Positions 8,717 to 16,782 of a stretch of DNA of 36,399 nt are shown piece after piece. The position numbers and the translations under genes are program-made. Source of the DNA: Shimia_B sp038527375 (GTDB lineage Bacteria > Pseudomonadota > Alphaproteobacteria > Rhodobacterales > Rhodobacteraceae); the NCBI GenBank assembly GCA_038527375.1, contig JBCBFU010000029.1, positions 1 through 36,399 of the forward strand. The letters are read 5' to 3'. Every line of letters begins with the position of its first letter. The stretch's first letter is position 1. Below the pieces are notes generated by a model. That model had not been told where the DNA came from. It saw only the letters and a list, made by a program, of their open reading frames with translations, and searched no databases.

Positions 8717-10125
8717 CTCAGGCGGTCTCCGATCAGGAACTCCAGCGCCTTGTCGAGCCGGATATGCGGCGGCCCGTCGCCGGGGGCGAGCGATTGGACA
8801 GGCGGGCGGAAGCTCTGCACCTCCACATCGCCAAAGGGCCAATCCTCGGCCCCGTTGCGCGCCGGTGACAGGATGCGCGCGGGATCGGTCGGCAGCTCGC
8901 CCGGGTAGAAGGCGACGCGCTGGCCATCCGTCGCAACCCCGGTCACGGCTGGCAGGTCCTCGCCCGCGTGGGACACGGTGTCTTCAGTCGTGGTGCGCAA
9001 GGCCGCGATGGACATCGCTTGCGTCTCGGCACCGGCGAATTGCGCACGGTCACGTGCATCCCGGGTCAGCGCCGCCATGATCGCCGTCAGGCGCGGGTGC
9101 TGCGTATGATGCAGATGATCGGCCTTGGTCGCGGCAAAGAGGATGCGGTCCACGCGCTTGCCCAGCAGGATTTGCGAAAGGAATGCATTGCGACCCGCGC
9201 GGAACGCACCGAGGATATCGGCCAGCGCCTGACGCAAATCTTCGACCGCGCGGGGGCCGTCATGGATCGCGCCCAAAGCATCGACCAGCACCACCTGACG
9301 GTCGATCCGGGCAAAGTGATCGCGGAAGAACGGTTTGACGACCTTGGCCTTGTAGGCCTCGTACCGGCGTTCCATCTCGCGCCGAAGGGACCGGCGTTGC
9401 CCGCCGTCGATGTCGAGCGGTGCAAAGGTCAACACGGGCGAGCCCTCCATCTCTCCCGGCAATAGGAAACGACCGGGCGTGCAGTCGGAAAACCCAGCCG
9501 CCCGTGCGGCATTCAGGTAATCCGTAAACGCTCCCGAGAGTGCTTGCGCACGGGGTTCGTCATGCGTCTCGTCCGCCGTGACGGTGGCGGCGATCTGCAG
9601 ATACGCGTCCCCGCCCGGACGCCCGGGCAGGCGCGCCAGTACCTCGCGCGACCACGTGGCATAATCCTTGTCGAGCAGACCCAGATCCAGCAGCCATTCC
9701 CCAGGGTAGTCAATGATGTCCAGATGCACCGTGCGCGGCCCGCCCAGCGCGCCCATCAACCCTTGCGGCTGCACCTTGAGCGACAGACGCAGCTCGCTCA
9801 CCGCGCGGGTGCCGTCGGGCCAACGCGGTTCGGTCCCGGTCATGGTCGCCAGATGCCGCTCGTATTCGAACCGGGGCACCGTGTCGTCGGGCTGCGGCTG
9901 CAGGTAGGCCGCCTGAATGGAGCCGTTCGCCGCCCCCAACAGCTGCGGCATCCGCCCGCGATCCAATAGGTTCGCGACCAAGGACGTGATGAAGACCGTC
10001 TTGCCCGCCCGGCTGAGCCCCGTCACACCCAGACGGATCGTGGGGTCCGTAAAGAGCCCGGTGACCGGCGCGGTGATTGCCTCTACCGACCGGGTCACGC
10101 CCTCGGCGATTGTGCCTAATACCAC
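8713..10125 (-). CDS. ycjX: YcjX-like P-loop NTPase
   Basis: A 470-residue protein of the YcjX/DUF463 family, predicted nucleoside triphosphatases with a P-loop. The Walker A motif GLSRAGKT is at residues 36-43 of the proposed product. A segment DIIDYPGEWLLDL follows, serving as the Walker B/switch-like region, and the ATKADHLHH block resembles a G4-type NKxD motif. I prefer the GTG at 10125, which follows a purine-rich GGGGAA stretch and begins VVLGTIAEG. The frame stays open 47 codons further upstream, but those codons are Arg/Pro rich, unlike the family, and overlap the probable promoter shared with divergent truA. The protein is probably a peripheral membrane partner of YcjF. Confidence 0.88.
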   Translation of the reverse strand: MVLGTIAEGVTRSVEAITAPVTGLFTDPTIRLGVTGLSRAGKTVFITSLVANLLDRGRMPQLLGAANGSIQAAYLQPQPDDTVPRFEYERHLATMTGTEPRWPDGTRAVSELRLSLKVQPQGLMGALGGPRTVHLDIIDYPGEWLLDLGLLDKDYATWSREVLARLPGRPGGDAYLQIAATVTADETHDEPRAQALSGAFTDYLNAARAAGFSDCTPGRFLLPGEMEGSPVLTFAPLDIDGGQRRSLRREMERRYEAYKAKVVKPFFRDHFARIDRQVVLVDALGAIHDGPRAVEDLRQALADILGAFRAGRNAFLSQILLGKRVDRILFAATKADHLHHTQHPRLTAIMAALTRDARDRAQFAGAETQAMSIAALRTTTEDTVSHAGEDLPAVTGVATDGQRVAFYPGELPTDPARILSPARNGAEDWPFGDVEVQSFRPPVQSLAPGDGPPHIRLDKALEFLIGDRLR

Positions 10126-10264
10126 TCTGGTTCCCCGCCTTGCGCCCGGTCTTGCATGGGGATCAAGATAAGGACCGCCCGGCAGGGTGCAACGGGGAAC
10201 CCATCTTGGGCTTGCCCCCAACGCGCCGTTGAAAGCCGCGCGAGGGCGCGGTAACTCGCACCCC

Positions 10265-11035
10265 ATGCCCCGTTACGCGCTCAAGGTCGAATATGACGGT
10301 GCCCCATTTTCCGGGTGGCAACGTCAGGCGGATCAGCCCTCTGTTCAGGGTGCGATCGAGGCCGCTTTGGCCCGCCTGGAACCCGATGTGCCGTCCATTG
10401 CCGCCGCCGGGCGCACGGATACGGGCGTGCATGGATGGGGTCAGGTCGCACAGTGCGACATGGCCCGCGATTGGGACCCGTTTCGCCTGTCCGAGGCGCT
10501 GAATTACCACCTCAAACCCCACCCCGTCGCGATCACGGCCTGCGCTTTGGCCCCGACCGAGGATTGGCACGCCCGGTTTTCAGCCGTGGAACGGGCGTAT
10601 GTGTTTCGCTTGGTGTCACGCCGCGCGCCGTTGGCGATGGACGCAGGCAAGGCATGGCGCGTGAACCATGACCTCGACGCGGACGCCATGCGCGCGGGTG
10701 CCGCGCATCTGATAGGCCAGCACGATTTCACAACCTTCCGATCCTCGATCTGTCAGGCGGCCAGCCCGGTGAAAACGGTGGACGCCATCACCATTGAGAC
10801 CCACGAGTATCCCGGCGGGCGCGAGACGCGGTTTCACGTTCGCGCGCGGTCCTTCCTGCACAATCAGGTGCGCAGCTTTGTCGGCACGCTTGAGCGTGTC
10901 GGTGCCGGTGCGTGGTCGCCCGACCGCGTGGCCGAGGCGCTCGCCGCCCGCGACCGCGCGGCCTGTGGGCCGGTCTGTCCGCCCCACGGCCTCGCGCTTG
11001 CGGCGGTGCGCTATCCCGTAGACCCCTTCGCCTAA
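10265..11035 (+). CDS. truA: tRNA pseudouridine(38-40) synthase
   Basis: A 256-residue TruA that converts uridines 38, 39 and 40 of the tRNA anticodon arm to pseudouridine. The catalytic aspartate is Asp52 in the GRTDTGVH motif, and the downstream RSFLHNQVR block is the family's conserved active-site helix. Length is normal. The ATG at 10265 gives the usual start MPRYALKVEYDG; an upstream in-frame start would add 26 atypical residues. It is transcribed divergently from ycjX across about 140 bp. Its stop overlaps the convergent DUF3726 gene by 4 bp, so no terminator lies between them. Confidence 0.96.
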   Translation: MPRYALKVEYDGAPFSGWQRQADQPSVQGAIEAALARLEPDVPSIAAAGRTDTGVHGWGQVAQCDMARDWDPFRLSEALNYHLKPHPVAITACALAPTEDWHARFSAVERAYVFRLVSRRAPLAMDAGKAWRVNHDLDADAMRAGAAHLIGQHDFTTFRSSICQAASPVKTVDAITIETHEYPGGRETRFHVRARSFLHNQVRSFVGTLERVGAGAWSPDRVAEALAARDRAACGPVCPPHGLALAAVRYPVDPFA

Positions 11036-11544
11036 TCGTTGTCGGTCGTGCCCGCACCCGCACCCGCCGCGTGGCTTTCCGCCGTGGAGGGGACGTAGGT
11101 ATTGGCCGCCAACGCGGTCAGGGCAGCGACGACATCCTGAGGCACGTCGGGTCGCCCCTTTGGCGGCACCGGCGGCGCGTCCGGCTCCGCGCAGGAAAGC
11201 TGCCACAGCCCTGCATCCGCGACACAGATCACCGCACGCCCCCCTTGCGCGTGGTGTGCTGCACAAAGGGCGCGCATGACATTAAGCGAACAGCAGGCGG
11301 GAACTTCGACCACCTCACCCGTCGCTTGCACCTGGTCGATCAGCCCTGGCCCCAATCTGCAGGTCGAGCGATCGACATCCTCCGTCAGCGAAGCGGCAAG
11401 ATCGCGCAGCGTGTCGGCATCCCCCCACCACGCGACGGCGTGGGCCACGTCCTCGGCATGGGCCAAATCGACCCCGGCGCCCCGCGCAGCGCGCAGGATC
11501 AGCCCCTCGATCTGGGCACGGGCCATGGGCAAGGTCGCACTCAT
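11032..11544 (-). CDS. DUF3726-like protein
   Basis: A 170-residue protein that begins with a helical region AQIEGLILRAARGAG and ends with TYVPST...GAGAGTTDND. Both ends match what I remember of the DUF3726 family of Rhodobacterales and Rhizobiales. The middle has Cys residues at a PACCSLNV segment and near LSCAEPD. There is no signal peptide and no membrane segment. No function is established for the family that I can name. It starts 12 bp after the stop of the 560-residue protein, so it forms an operon with it and with the dipeptidase-like gene. Context suggests the three products act together, but I cannot propose a reaction. Confidence 0.75.
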   Translation of the reverse strand: MSATLPMARAQIEGLILRAARGAGVDLAHAEDVAHAVAWWGDADTLRDLAASLTEDVDRSTCRLGPGLIDQVQATGEVVEVPACCSLNVMRALCAAHHAQGGRAVICVADAGLWQLSCAEPDAPPVPPKGRPDVPQDVVAALTALAANTYVPSTAESHAAGAGAGTTDND

Positions 11545-11556
11545 CGGACGCGTCGA

Positions 11557-13239
11557 TCAGGGCGCAGCATGCACGGGGGTATGCACGGGGGTATGGACGG
11601 GGCATGGCAACCAATCCGCGGGCCGGTCCAGCTCGTCAAAGAGAGGCAGGCCCTGCGCCAAGGTCACCCGCGTCCACAGCCGGGATTTCGGATCGAACCG
11701 GGTCGCCCCGAACATCGACAGCTTAGCCCTGAGCAGATCGACCGGGGCGGTGGCCGCATCCAGAAGGTTATCGCGCACCTCGGCATAGGGGTGGCGCACC
11801 AGCGTCTGCGCCCGTCGAGCAGCGGAACGATGCTCAGGTGCCGCAGCGAGGAACTGCCACAGGGGCGTTTCATCGTCCGGGCAGGCGGCATAAAGCGCCG
11901 CGAACTGCCGTGCAGTGTCGAGCGGTGTTTCCCGCTCGGCCCCCGGCTCGGTCGCGCGTTGCCCCAATCGCGGCTCCAGCTTGTCCTCGGACACGTACCA
12001 GAACTGCGCCACGGCACCCGGCTGGGAGAAGTCCAGAGTGATGGCCCAGTCCCCATGCGCCTCCAACACGCGGCGGAGCGCGGCGCAGGTCATCGTCGGG
12101 TCGAGAACGGGACGGAATGGCGTCGCGAGGCACTCTGCCAAGCCGTCGACCAGATCGCCAAACGGCTCGATCACCCATGCGGCGGCCAACTCCTCCAGCG
12201 TTTCACCCTGACCCGAAAGGCCATCAAAGGCGCGGGCAAGTCCGCCCTCCGCGCGGAGGTCCCCAACCGTCAACTCCGCACAAAACGCGGTCCACTGCCG
12301 CTCGGTTTGGCGAATGACGGCGTTTGCCTCGGTGTCTTGTACGTGCCAACTGACCAGATGGAGCCGCGCCTGTTCTGCGGCGGCGATCAGGGCCGTGGCC
12401 TCAGCCTCGGAAATAGAGGTCTGAGACAACACACGGGCCAGCGCGGTCTCACGCACCTGAAACCACGCATCCAGCAGCAAGGGATGGGAGACAAGGAACG
12501 GCGCCATGCCCAGCCCCGTGGCATTGCCCACCCCCAATTGCCGCTTGAGACCCCGGTCGAGCGGTGCACCGCCCACATGTTCGACCAGATCATGGGTAAA
12601 GCCGCGCATCAGCCACACGGCCAACATCTCGGCCATGAACGGCCCGCCCAGGCCCGGGCGCGCCGAGATGTCGGCGCGGTCCGCGATCCCGAACTTGCCA
12701 TTGCCGTAGACCGCGGTCGTGCGCATCAGATACCCCGTTGCGGCTAAAAGATCGGCATCAGGCGCGCGGCCCGCGCGCAAGGATGCGACCACATCCGCAA
12801 ACAGCCGCACCGATTTGTTGGCCCGGCTGAGGACCAGTTCCCGCGCGGTGAAAGTGCCCGCCTCCTGTCGCGGCACGTTTTCGGCCAGACGGGCCAGTTC
12901 GCCGGCGTCAGGCACCCCGTCATAGAGGACAAACGCCGCGTCCCAGGCCGTCGCGATCACGCGATCTGACCGGTTTGCATCGGCAAGCGGGCGCGTGAAG
13001 ACCACAAGCGAATAGGAGTAGCCGCCCAGCGTGAGCGTATAGACCGCCTGCCCGTATCCGTCCGCGTCGATATCCCAGACCCGCCGTTCGGGCGGCGTTC
13101 CGATCTCGGCCAGATTGCGCATGAGGACCCGGAGGAAAGACAGCCGATTGGGCATCATCTGACCCATGCGGGCCAAGCGCATGACCTGCGATGGCGGGCG
13201 CAAGGGCCGCAGTCTGGGTGGGGCAGCACCATCCATCAT
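11557..13239 (-). CDS. Uncharacterised 560-residue protein
   Basis: I do not recognise this protein. It has no signal peptide or clear membrane segment. The N-terminus is basic and Met/Arg rich (RLARMGQMMPNR), followed by a beta-rich region around AVYTLTLGGYSYSLVVF and then a long mainly helical, Ala/Leu-rich part. Trp and acidic residues are spread through the second half. The last residues are a short Pro-Val-His-Thr repeat made by a 12-bp tandem DNA repeat. The ATG overlaps the stop of the M19 dipeptidase-like gene (ATGA), and the DUF3726 gene follows 12 bp later. This implies a single mRNA and probably a shared pathway with the dipeptidase-like protein. Cytoplasmic location is inferred. 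Confidence 0.75.
   Translation of the reverse strand: MMDGAAPPRLRPLRPPSQVMRLARMGQMMPNRLSFLRVLMRNLAEIGTPPERRVWDIDADGYGQAVYTLTLGGYSYSLVVFTRPLADANRSDRVIATAWDAAFVLYDGVPDAGELARLAENVPRQEAGTFTARELVLSRANKSVRLFADVVASLRAGRAPDADLLAATGYLMRTTAVYGNGKFGIADRADISARPGLGGPFMAEMLAVWLMRGFTHDLVEHVGGAPLDRGLKRQLGVGNATGLGMAPFLVSHPLLLDAWFQVRETALARVLSQTSISEAEATALIAAAEQARLHLVSWHVQDTEANAVIRQTERQWTAFCAELTVGDLRAEGGLARAFDGLSGQGETLEELAAAWVIEPFGDLVDGLAECLATPFRPVLDPTMTCAALRRVLEAHGDWAITLDFSQPGAVAQFWYVSEDKLEPRLGQRATEPGAERETPLDTARQFAALYAACPDDETPLWQFLAAAPEHRSAARRAQTLVRHPYAEVRDNLLDAATAPVDLLRAKLSMFGATRFDPKSRLWTRVTLAQGLPLFDELDRPADWLPCPVHTPVHTPVHAAP
11569..11604 (+). repeat. 12-bp tandem repeat, about three copies
   Basis: The unit ATGCACGGGGGT occurs twice perfectly and then in a third, diverged copy. 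It lies inside the 3' end of the 560-residue protein gene, where it is read on the minus strand as a Thr-Pro-Val-His repeat. The unit is a multiple of three, so changes in copy number would alter only the length of the C-terminal tail. Confidence 0.85.
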
Positions 13240-14192
13240 GTTGCGGGCCCCAGAGCTTCGCGGAGGAACCGCATCCAGTTGTCGCCCATAATGCCCGCGA
13301 CCTCGTCCGCGTCAAAGCCGACCGCGCCCAGCGCGGCGGCAATGCCGGGAAAATCCCGGTTGGTGCGGAACCAGTTGGGTTGATCCGGGAAGGCCGCGCC
13401 CGCATCCCGCGTCTTGCGCCACCGCCCGTCCCGCATCCATGCGACCGCGCTATCGGGTTGGTCCTGACACAGGTCCGACCCGATCCCGAGGCAGGCCACC
13501 CCGACCGCATCCGCCGTACGCGCAACCATCTGGGCAAAGTCGTCCAACGTGCAGGCGCTGCCCCCGGCAAGGTGCAGCGGATAAAGCGAGAACCCGAGCA
13601 TCCCGCCGCTTGCGGCAAGCGCGGCCAGCGTGCCCGGCTGCACATTGCGCGTCACATCGTGCCACGTGGCCGGGTTGGCATGGGTGATCGCAATGGGCCG
13701 GGCCGAGGCATCGATGGCCTGACGCCGTGACAGATCGCCCGAATGGCTCATGTCGATGACAAGGCCCACGCGGTTCATCTCGGCGATGACCTCGTGCCCG
13801 AAATTCGTCAGACCGCTGTCTACGGGTTCCGCATGCCCCCCGCACAGAAGGGATTGGTTGTTGTAGCTCAACTGCATGAACCGCAGGCCCAGCTGATGGC
13901 AGATTTCCACAAGGCCGATATCGTCCTCGATGGGCGCGGGGTTTTGCGTCCCGAACAGGATCGCCGTGCGCCCTGTCGCATGGGCGCGGTCGATGTCCTC
14001 GGCACTCGTGGCGCGCAGGATCAGATCACCATGGAGCGCGAACAGGCGGTTCCATTCGGCAAGTGCTGCAATCGTGTCCCGCAGGCCCTCGTGATAGCTG
14101 ACGGTCATGTGCACGGCATCCACACCGCTGGCGCGCATATCCTCAAAGATCACGCGGGAGGGTTTGATGAACTGCAAGGCATCGATCAGCAT
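13236..14192 (-). CDS. Membrane dipeptidase (M19)-like protein with altered metal site
   Basis: About 318 residues with the renal-dipeptidase fold signatures FGHEVIAEMNRVGLVIDMSHSGD and AITHANPA...RNV, which hold the two downstream His ligands and the substrate-binding Arg, and GIGSDL with the late Asp. The N-terminal DGHND motif, which supplies the His and Asp of the first metal, is replaced by LIDALQF. The bridging Glu block reads GTQNPAPIED, with Gln at the expected Glu. The binuclear zinc site of classical dipeptidases is therefore incomplete, and dipeptide or beta-lactam hydrolysis should not be assumed. I use the ATG at 14192; ATG 14231 and an upstream start at 14285 are possible but add no missing motif. 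No signal peptide is seen. Its stop overlaps the start of the next gene. Confidence 0.85.
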   Translation of the reverse strand: MLIDALQFIKPSRVIFEDMRASGVDAVHMTVSYHEGLRDTIAALAEWNRLFALHGDLILRATSAEDIDRAHATGRTAILFGTQNPAPIEDDIGLVEICHQLGLRFMQLSYNNQSLLCGGHAEPVDSGLTNFGHEVIAEMNRVGLVIDMSHSGDLSRRQAIDASARPIAITHANPATWHDVTRNVQPGTLAALAASGGMLGFSLYPLHLAGGSACTLDDFAQMVARTADAVGVACLGIGSDLCQDQPDSAVAWMRDGRWRKTRDAGAAFPDQPNWFRTNRDFPGIAAALGAVGFDADEVAGIMGDNWMRFLREALGPAT

Positions 14193-14314
14193 GGCGTGAC
14201 ACTGCCGACGGATGGGAAATTGGGCAAGCATTTTGGCCCCCGGTTTGGCCCTTAGGGCTCCCTTGCCGCAGCCCCGCGGGGTCAATGCGGCGGGTCGGGG
14301 TCACCGATGACGCA

Positions 14315-14330
14315 CTGCCGCATCCGGCAG
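14315..14330 (-). terminator. Hairpin after the LysR gene
   Basis: A perfect 6-bp stem CTGCCG/CGGCAG with the loop CATC (plus-strand reading) lies 9 bases beyond the stop codon of the minus-strand LysR gene. There is no T-run after it, so it may be a weak terminator or only an RNA 3' end stabiliser. If it terminates, the dipeptidase-like operon needs its own promoter between 14314 and 14193. Confidence 0.35.
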
Positions 14331-14338
14331 GCCGCGTG

Positions 14339-15403
14339 TCAGACCACGTTGACCGAGGCGCGGAAAGCCTGCGCCAGATGCCACGCCCGGTCCCATGCCG
14401 CGCTCCGGTCACGGACCATGGCATAAAGCCCGCCACCCGGCCAAATCCGGTGGTCACAGACGATCCGGCGCGTGCCTGCGCGGATCTGTGGGGCCACATC
14501 CGCCAGCGACACGATCGCGATGCCCCGCCCTGTGGCGAGGTGATCGGCCTTTGCCGCCGCGGACACCTGCGTGACCTTTGCCTGCCGGACAGAGGACAGG
14601 AACCGGGTCCAGCGCGCGACGTCTGTCGAACCCGACGACAGCAGCACATGCTGCCCGAGGTCTTTCAATGCGACGTCTTGCGGCCCGCCCGGGCCCGTCA
14701 CCGCAACCCATTCCTCGGCACATAGCAGGATTTTTTCCGCATGCGGCACGTCATCGGGATCGGTGGTGACGACAAGGTCGGCCTGCGCGCGCGGAACCCA
14801 CTTTGTGGGACCGGGGCGTGCCTTGGCGAACCGCGCAAGGCTCGGCACAAAGATCGGCTGGAGGCGCAGAGGGATATGAACGCTCAACACCGGCTCGTTG
14901 CGCGCGACAGACTCGATCAAGGTTCCCAGCGCCGACAAGTACGCGCCAGAGGCGCGCGCGATGGCCCGACCGGACGCCGTGACCCGCATTTCGCGCCCGG
15001 TGCGGTCCACGAGGCACGCGCCCACGCTTCGCTCCAGCGCGGCCAACTGTTTTGACACGGCCGATTGCGTCAGCCCCAATGCCTCGGCCGCCGCCGTCAC
15101 CGTGCGGTGTTCGGTCAGCGCGACGAGGGCTGCCAGATGCGCCGCATGGGGCACGGCAGCGAGGTCTGCCAGGGACATGCCGCCTTTGTGGACATAGGTG
15201 CCTGCCAGCGTGCTTGGCCCGTCATGGGGCACGGCAGGCAGCGGCACGGGGATGACTTGCGCGGGTGTTCCGGGCACCTGCCCCAGGGTCGCTGCACCCG
15301 ACGAAGCGGAGGGTGTCGGCCTGCGCGGGTCTTTACGTGTCTGCGGCAGGGGCACGACCCGGCTGTCTGAAACGGTCGCTTCTGCAATGTCATGGGTCGG
15401 CAT
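14339..15403 (-). CDS. LysR-family transcriptional regulator
   Basis: The frame encodes up to 354 residues. A LysR-type winged helix-turn-helix is clear in RTVTAAAEALGLTQSAVSK, followed by the ALERSVGACLVDRTG wing and a periplasmic-binding-like effector domain ending near residue 340. Ahead of the HTH lie about 75 residues rich in Pro, Thr and Ala with no family counterpart. A second ATG at 15178, preceded by an AAAGGCGG-like ribosome site and starting MSLADLAAV, would give a 279-residue protein closer to normal LysR length, and I think it the likelier start. The position between an ABC exporter and the dipeptidase-like operon, all on the same strand, makes either a possible target; the effector is unknown. 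Confidence 0.85.
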   Translation of the reverse strand: MPTHDIAEATVSDSRVVPLPQTRKDPRRPTPSASSGAATLGQVPGTPAQVIPVPLPAVPHDGPSTLAGTYVHKGGMSLADLAAVPHAAHLAALVALTEHRTVTAAAEALGLTQSAVSKQLAALERSVGACLVDRTGREMRVTASGRAIARASGAYLSALGTLIESVARNEPVLSVHIPLRLQPIFVPSLARFAKARPGPTKWVPRAQADLVVTTDPDDVPHAEKILLCAEEWVAVTGPGGPQDVALKDLGQHVLLSSGSTDVARWTRFLSSVRQAKVTQVSAAAKADHLATGRGIAIVSLADVAPQIRAGTRRIVCDHRIWPGGGLYAMVRDRSAAWDRAWHLAQAFRASVNVV

Positions 15404-15443
15404 CCCGGCGCCTCCATCTCGTGTCTGGCGGCGTCAAGATGCG

Positions 15444-15468
15444 AAGACGAGGTAAAGACGAGGTTAAA
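15444..15468 (+). repeat. Direct repeat upstream of the LysR gene
   Basis: Two adjacent copies of AAGACGAGGT spaced one base apart lie between the permease stop (15472) and the upstream LysR start (15403). The spacing of 11 bp is about one DNA turn, so it could be a regulator-binding site. No more than the repeat itself is seen. Confidence 0.4.
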
Positions 15469-15471
15469 CCG

Positions 15472-16782
15472 TTAAGACCGCAATCCCGACAGCACGTCCG
15501 CACCGCCCAACAGGCGCGCCGGAACCAGCGCCACGAGGCTCGCCACCAGAAGGAAGGTCGCCACAGCATGCGCCTCGGCCCAGCCGAGCGTCGCGGGCAC
15601 AATCAGTTGCGTGCGCGCCGCGATTACGTCTGAAATTGCGCCTACCGCCACCAGTGCCAAGGCGCAGCCCAGAACAGCACCGGCGGTGAGCAAGGCCATG
15701 GCGTAGCCCCAAACAACCGCTGTCACGAACCGCCCCGGCGCCCCGAGCGCCCCCAGCATCGCAAGCTGCCGCCGGAACAGCCGCGTCAGGATGAACAGCC
15801 CCAACAGGACCGAAGCCGCGACGAGGACCTGCGTCACCAGCGCAAGGATCGACATCACCTGCCGGATATCGCCCAAAACGCCGTAGAGCCGCGACAGGAC
15901 CGCACCGGGAAAGAACGCCATCGTGTCGCTGCGGCTGTCCCACTGCGATTGCAGCCCATAAGCCGATCCCAAGCTGTCGGCGGTCACGATGATCGCGGGC
16001 GTGCCCGGCGTGAAAGCCGGATCAAAGGGCGGACCCAACTGGCCTGCACGCTCGGGCGCGTGCCCGTCCGCCAGACCGTGCACCAGCCACACGCCCTCGA
16101 TCGGGGTCAAAAGGGCGCGATCCCATGGGCTGCCCGTGCGGGGAAGGCGCGCGGTGACGGTCAGAATGTCCCCGTGCACGCCCTCTTCGGCGGTTGTACC
16201 GACGCCGTGGGCAGGCTCGAATTGATCCCCGATCTCGGCAGGGGCATCGGCCCCCGCGATGACCGAAAACGGATCGCTCCACGGGGCGACCTCGAAGTCC
16301 GGGCCAGCCAGATGCGCCACGAACTCCCACGTAGTGCCCACGATGGGCGCGCCCCGGTGGCTATCACCAAAGCCCAAGGGGGCCGCGATCCGGACGCGGG
16401 GGTCGCGTTCCAGTTGATCGAGGATTGCCCCATCCACCAGATTGATATCGGCAGGTTGCAGATACACAGCCGCCAGCATGGCGGTCACGTCGCTGCCGGG
16501 TGCGGTAACCACCATGTCGAACTTGTCCGCCGCCGCAGCCGCGCCGACGCGCAGCCCCCGTTCCTGTGCGATCAGGGCCAAGCCGATCCCGATCGCAACG
16601 GCGATCAAGCCCACATAGGCCAGATTGATCCACAGGTATCGGCGCAGGATCGCGACGATCAGCGCGCCCGGCGCAAAGCCCCTCATTAGCACCACGCCCA
16701 AGCCGAAGATCGGCACAAGAAGCGCCAGAAAAACCCAGGGCGCCGCAGGCCCGGTCGCAAGTGCAGCCAAGGCCGGCGTCAT
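15472..16782 (-). CDS. ABC transporter permease, FtsX/MacB type
   Basis: A 436-residue integral membrane protein. An unusual hydrophobic N-terminal helix (PWVFLALLVPIFGLGVVLM) precedes the usual first FtsX helix (LAYVGLIAVAIGIGLALIAQERG). A large periplasmic domain of about 200 residues follows, and then three C-terminal helices from about residue 310 (ILALVTQVLVAASVLLGLFI and two more), which is the FtsX-domain layout. Proteins of this type work by transmembrane mechanotransmission or lipoprotein extraction rather than by forming a classical channel. The ATG overlaps the stop of the ATPase gene by 4 bp, so the two form one transporter. The substrate is not indicated by the sequence. Confidence 0.88.
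   Translation of the reverse strand: MTPALAALATGPAAPWVFLALLVPIFGLGVVLMRGFAPGALIVAILRRYLWINLAYVGLIAVAIGIGLALIAQERGLRVGAAAAADKFDMVVTAPGSDVTAMLAAVYLQPADINLVDGAILDQLERDPRVRIAAPLGFGDSHRGAPIVGTTWEFVAHLAGPDFEVAPWSDPFSVIAGADAPAEIGDQFEPAHGVGTTAEEGVHGDILTVTARLPRTGSPWDRALLTPIEGVWLVHGLADGHAPERAGQLGPPFDPAFTPGTPAIIVTADSLGSAYGLQSQWDSRSDTMAFFPGAVLSRLYGVLGDIRQVMSILALVTQVLVAASVLLGLFILTRLFRRQLAMLGALGAPGRFVTAVVWGYAMALLTAGAVLGCALALVAVGAISDVIAARTQLIVPATLGWAEAHAVATFLLVASLVALVPARLLGGADVLSGLRS

Noticed and set aside
10912..12747. A 611-codon plus-strand frame over the DUF3726 and 560-residue genes
   Set aside because: Arg/Gly/Pro-rich shadow composition; the minus-strand genes are tightly packed with good overlaps and starts.
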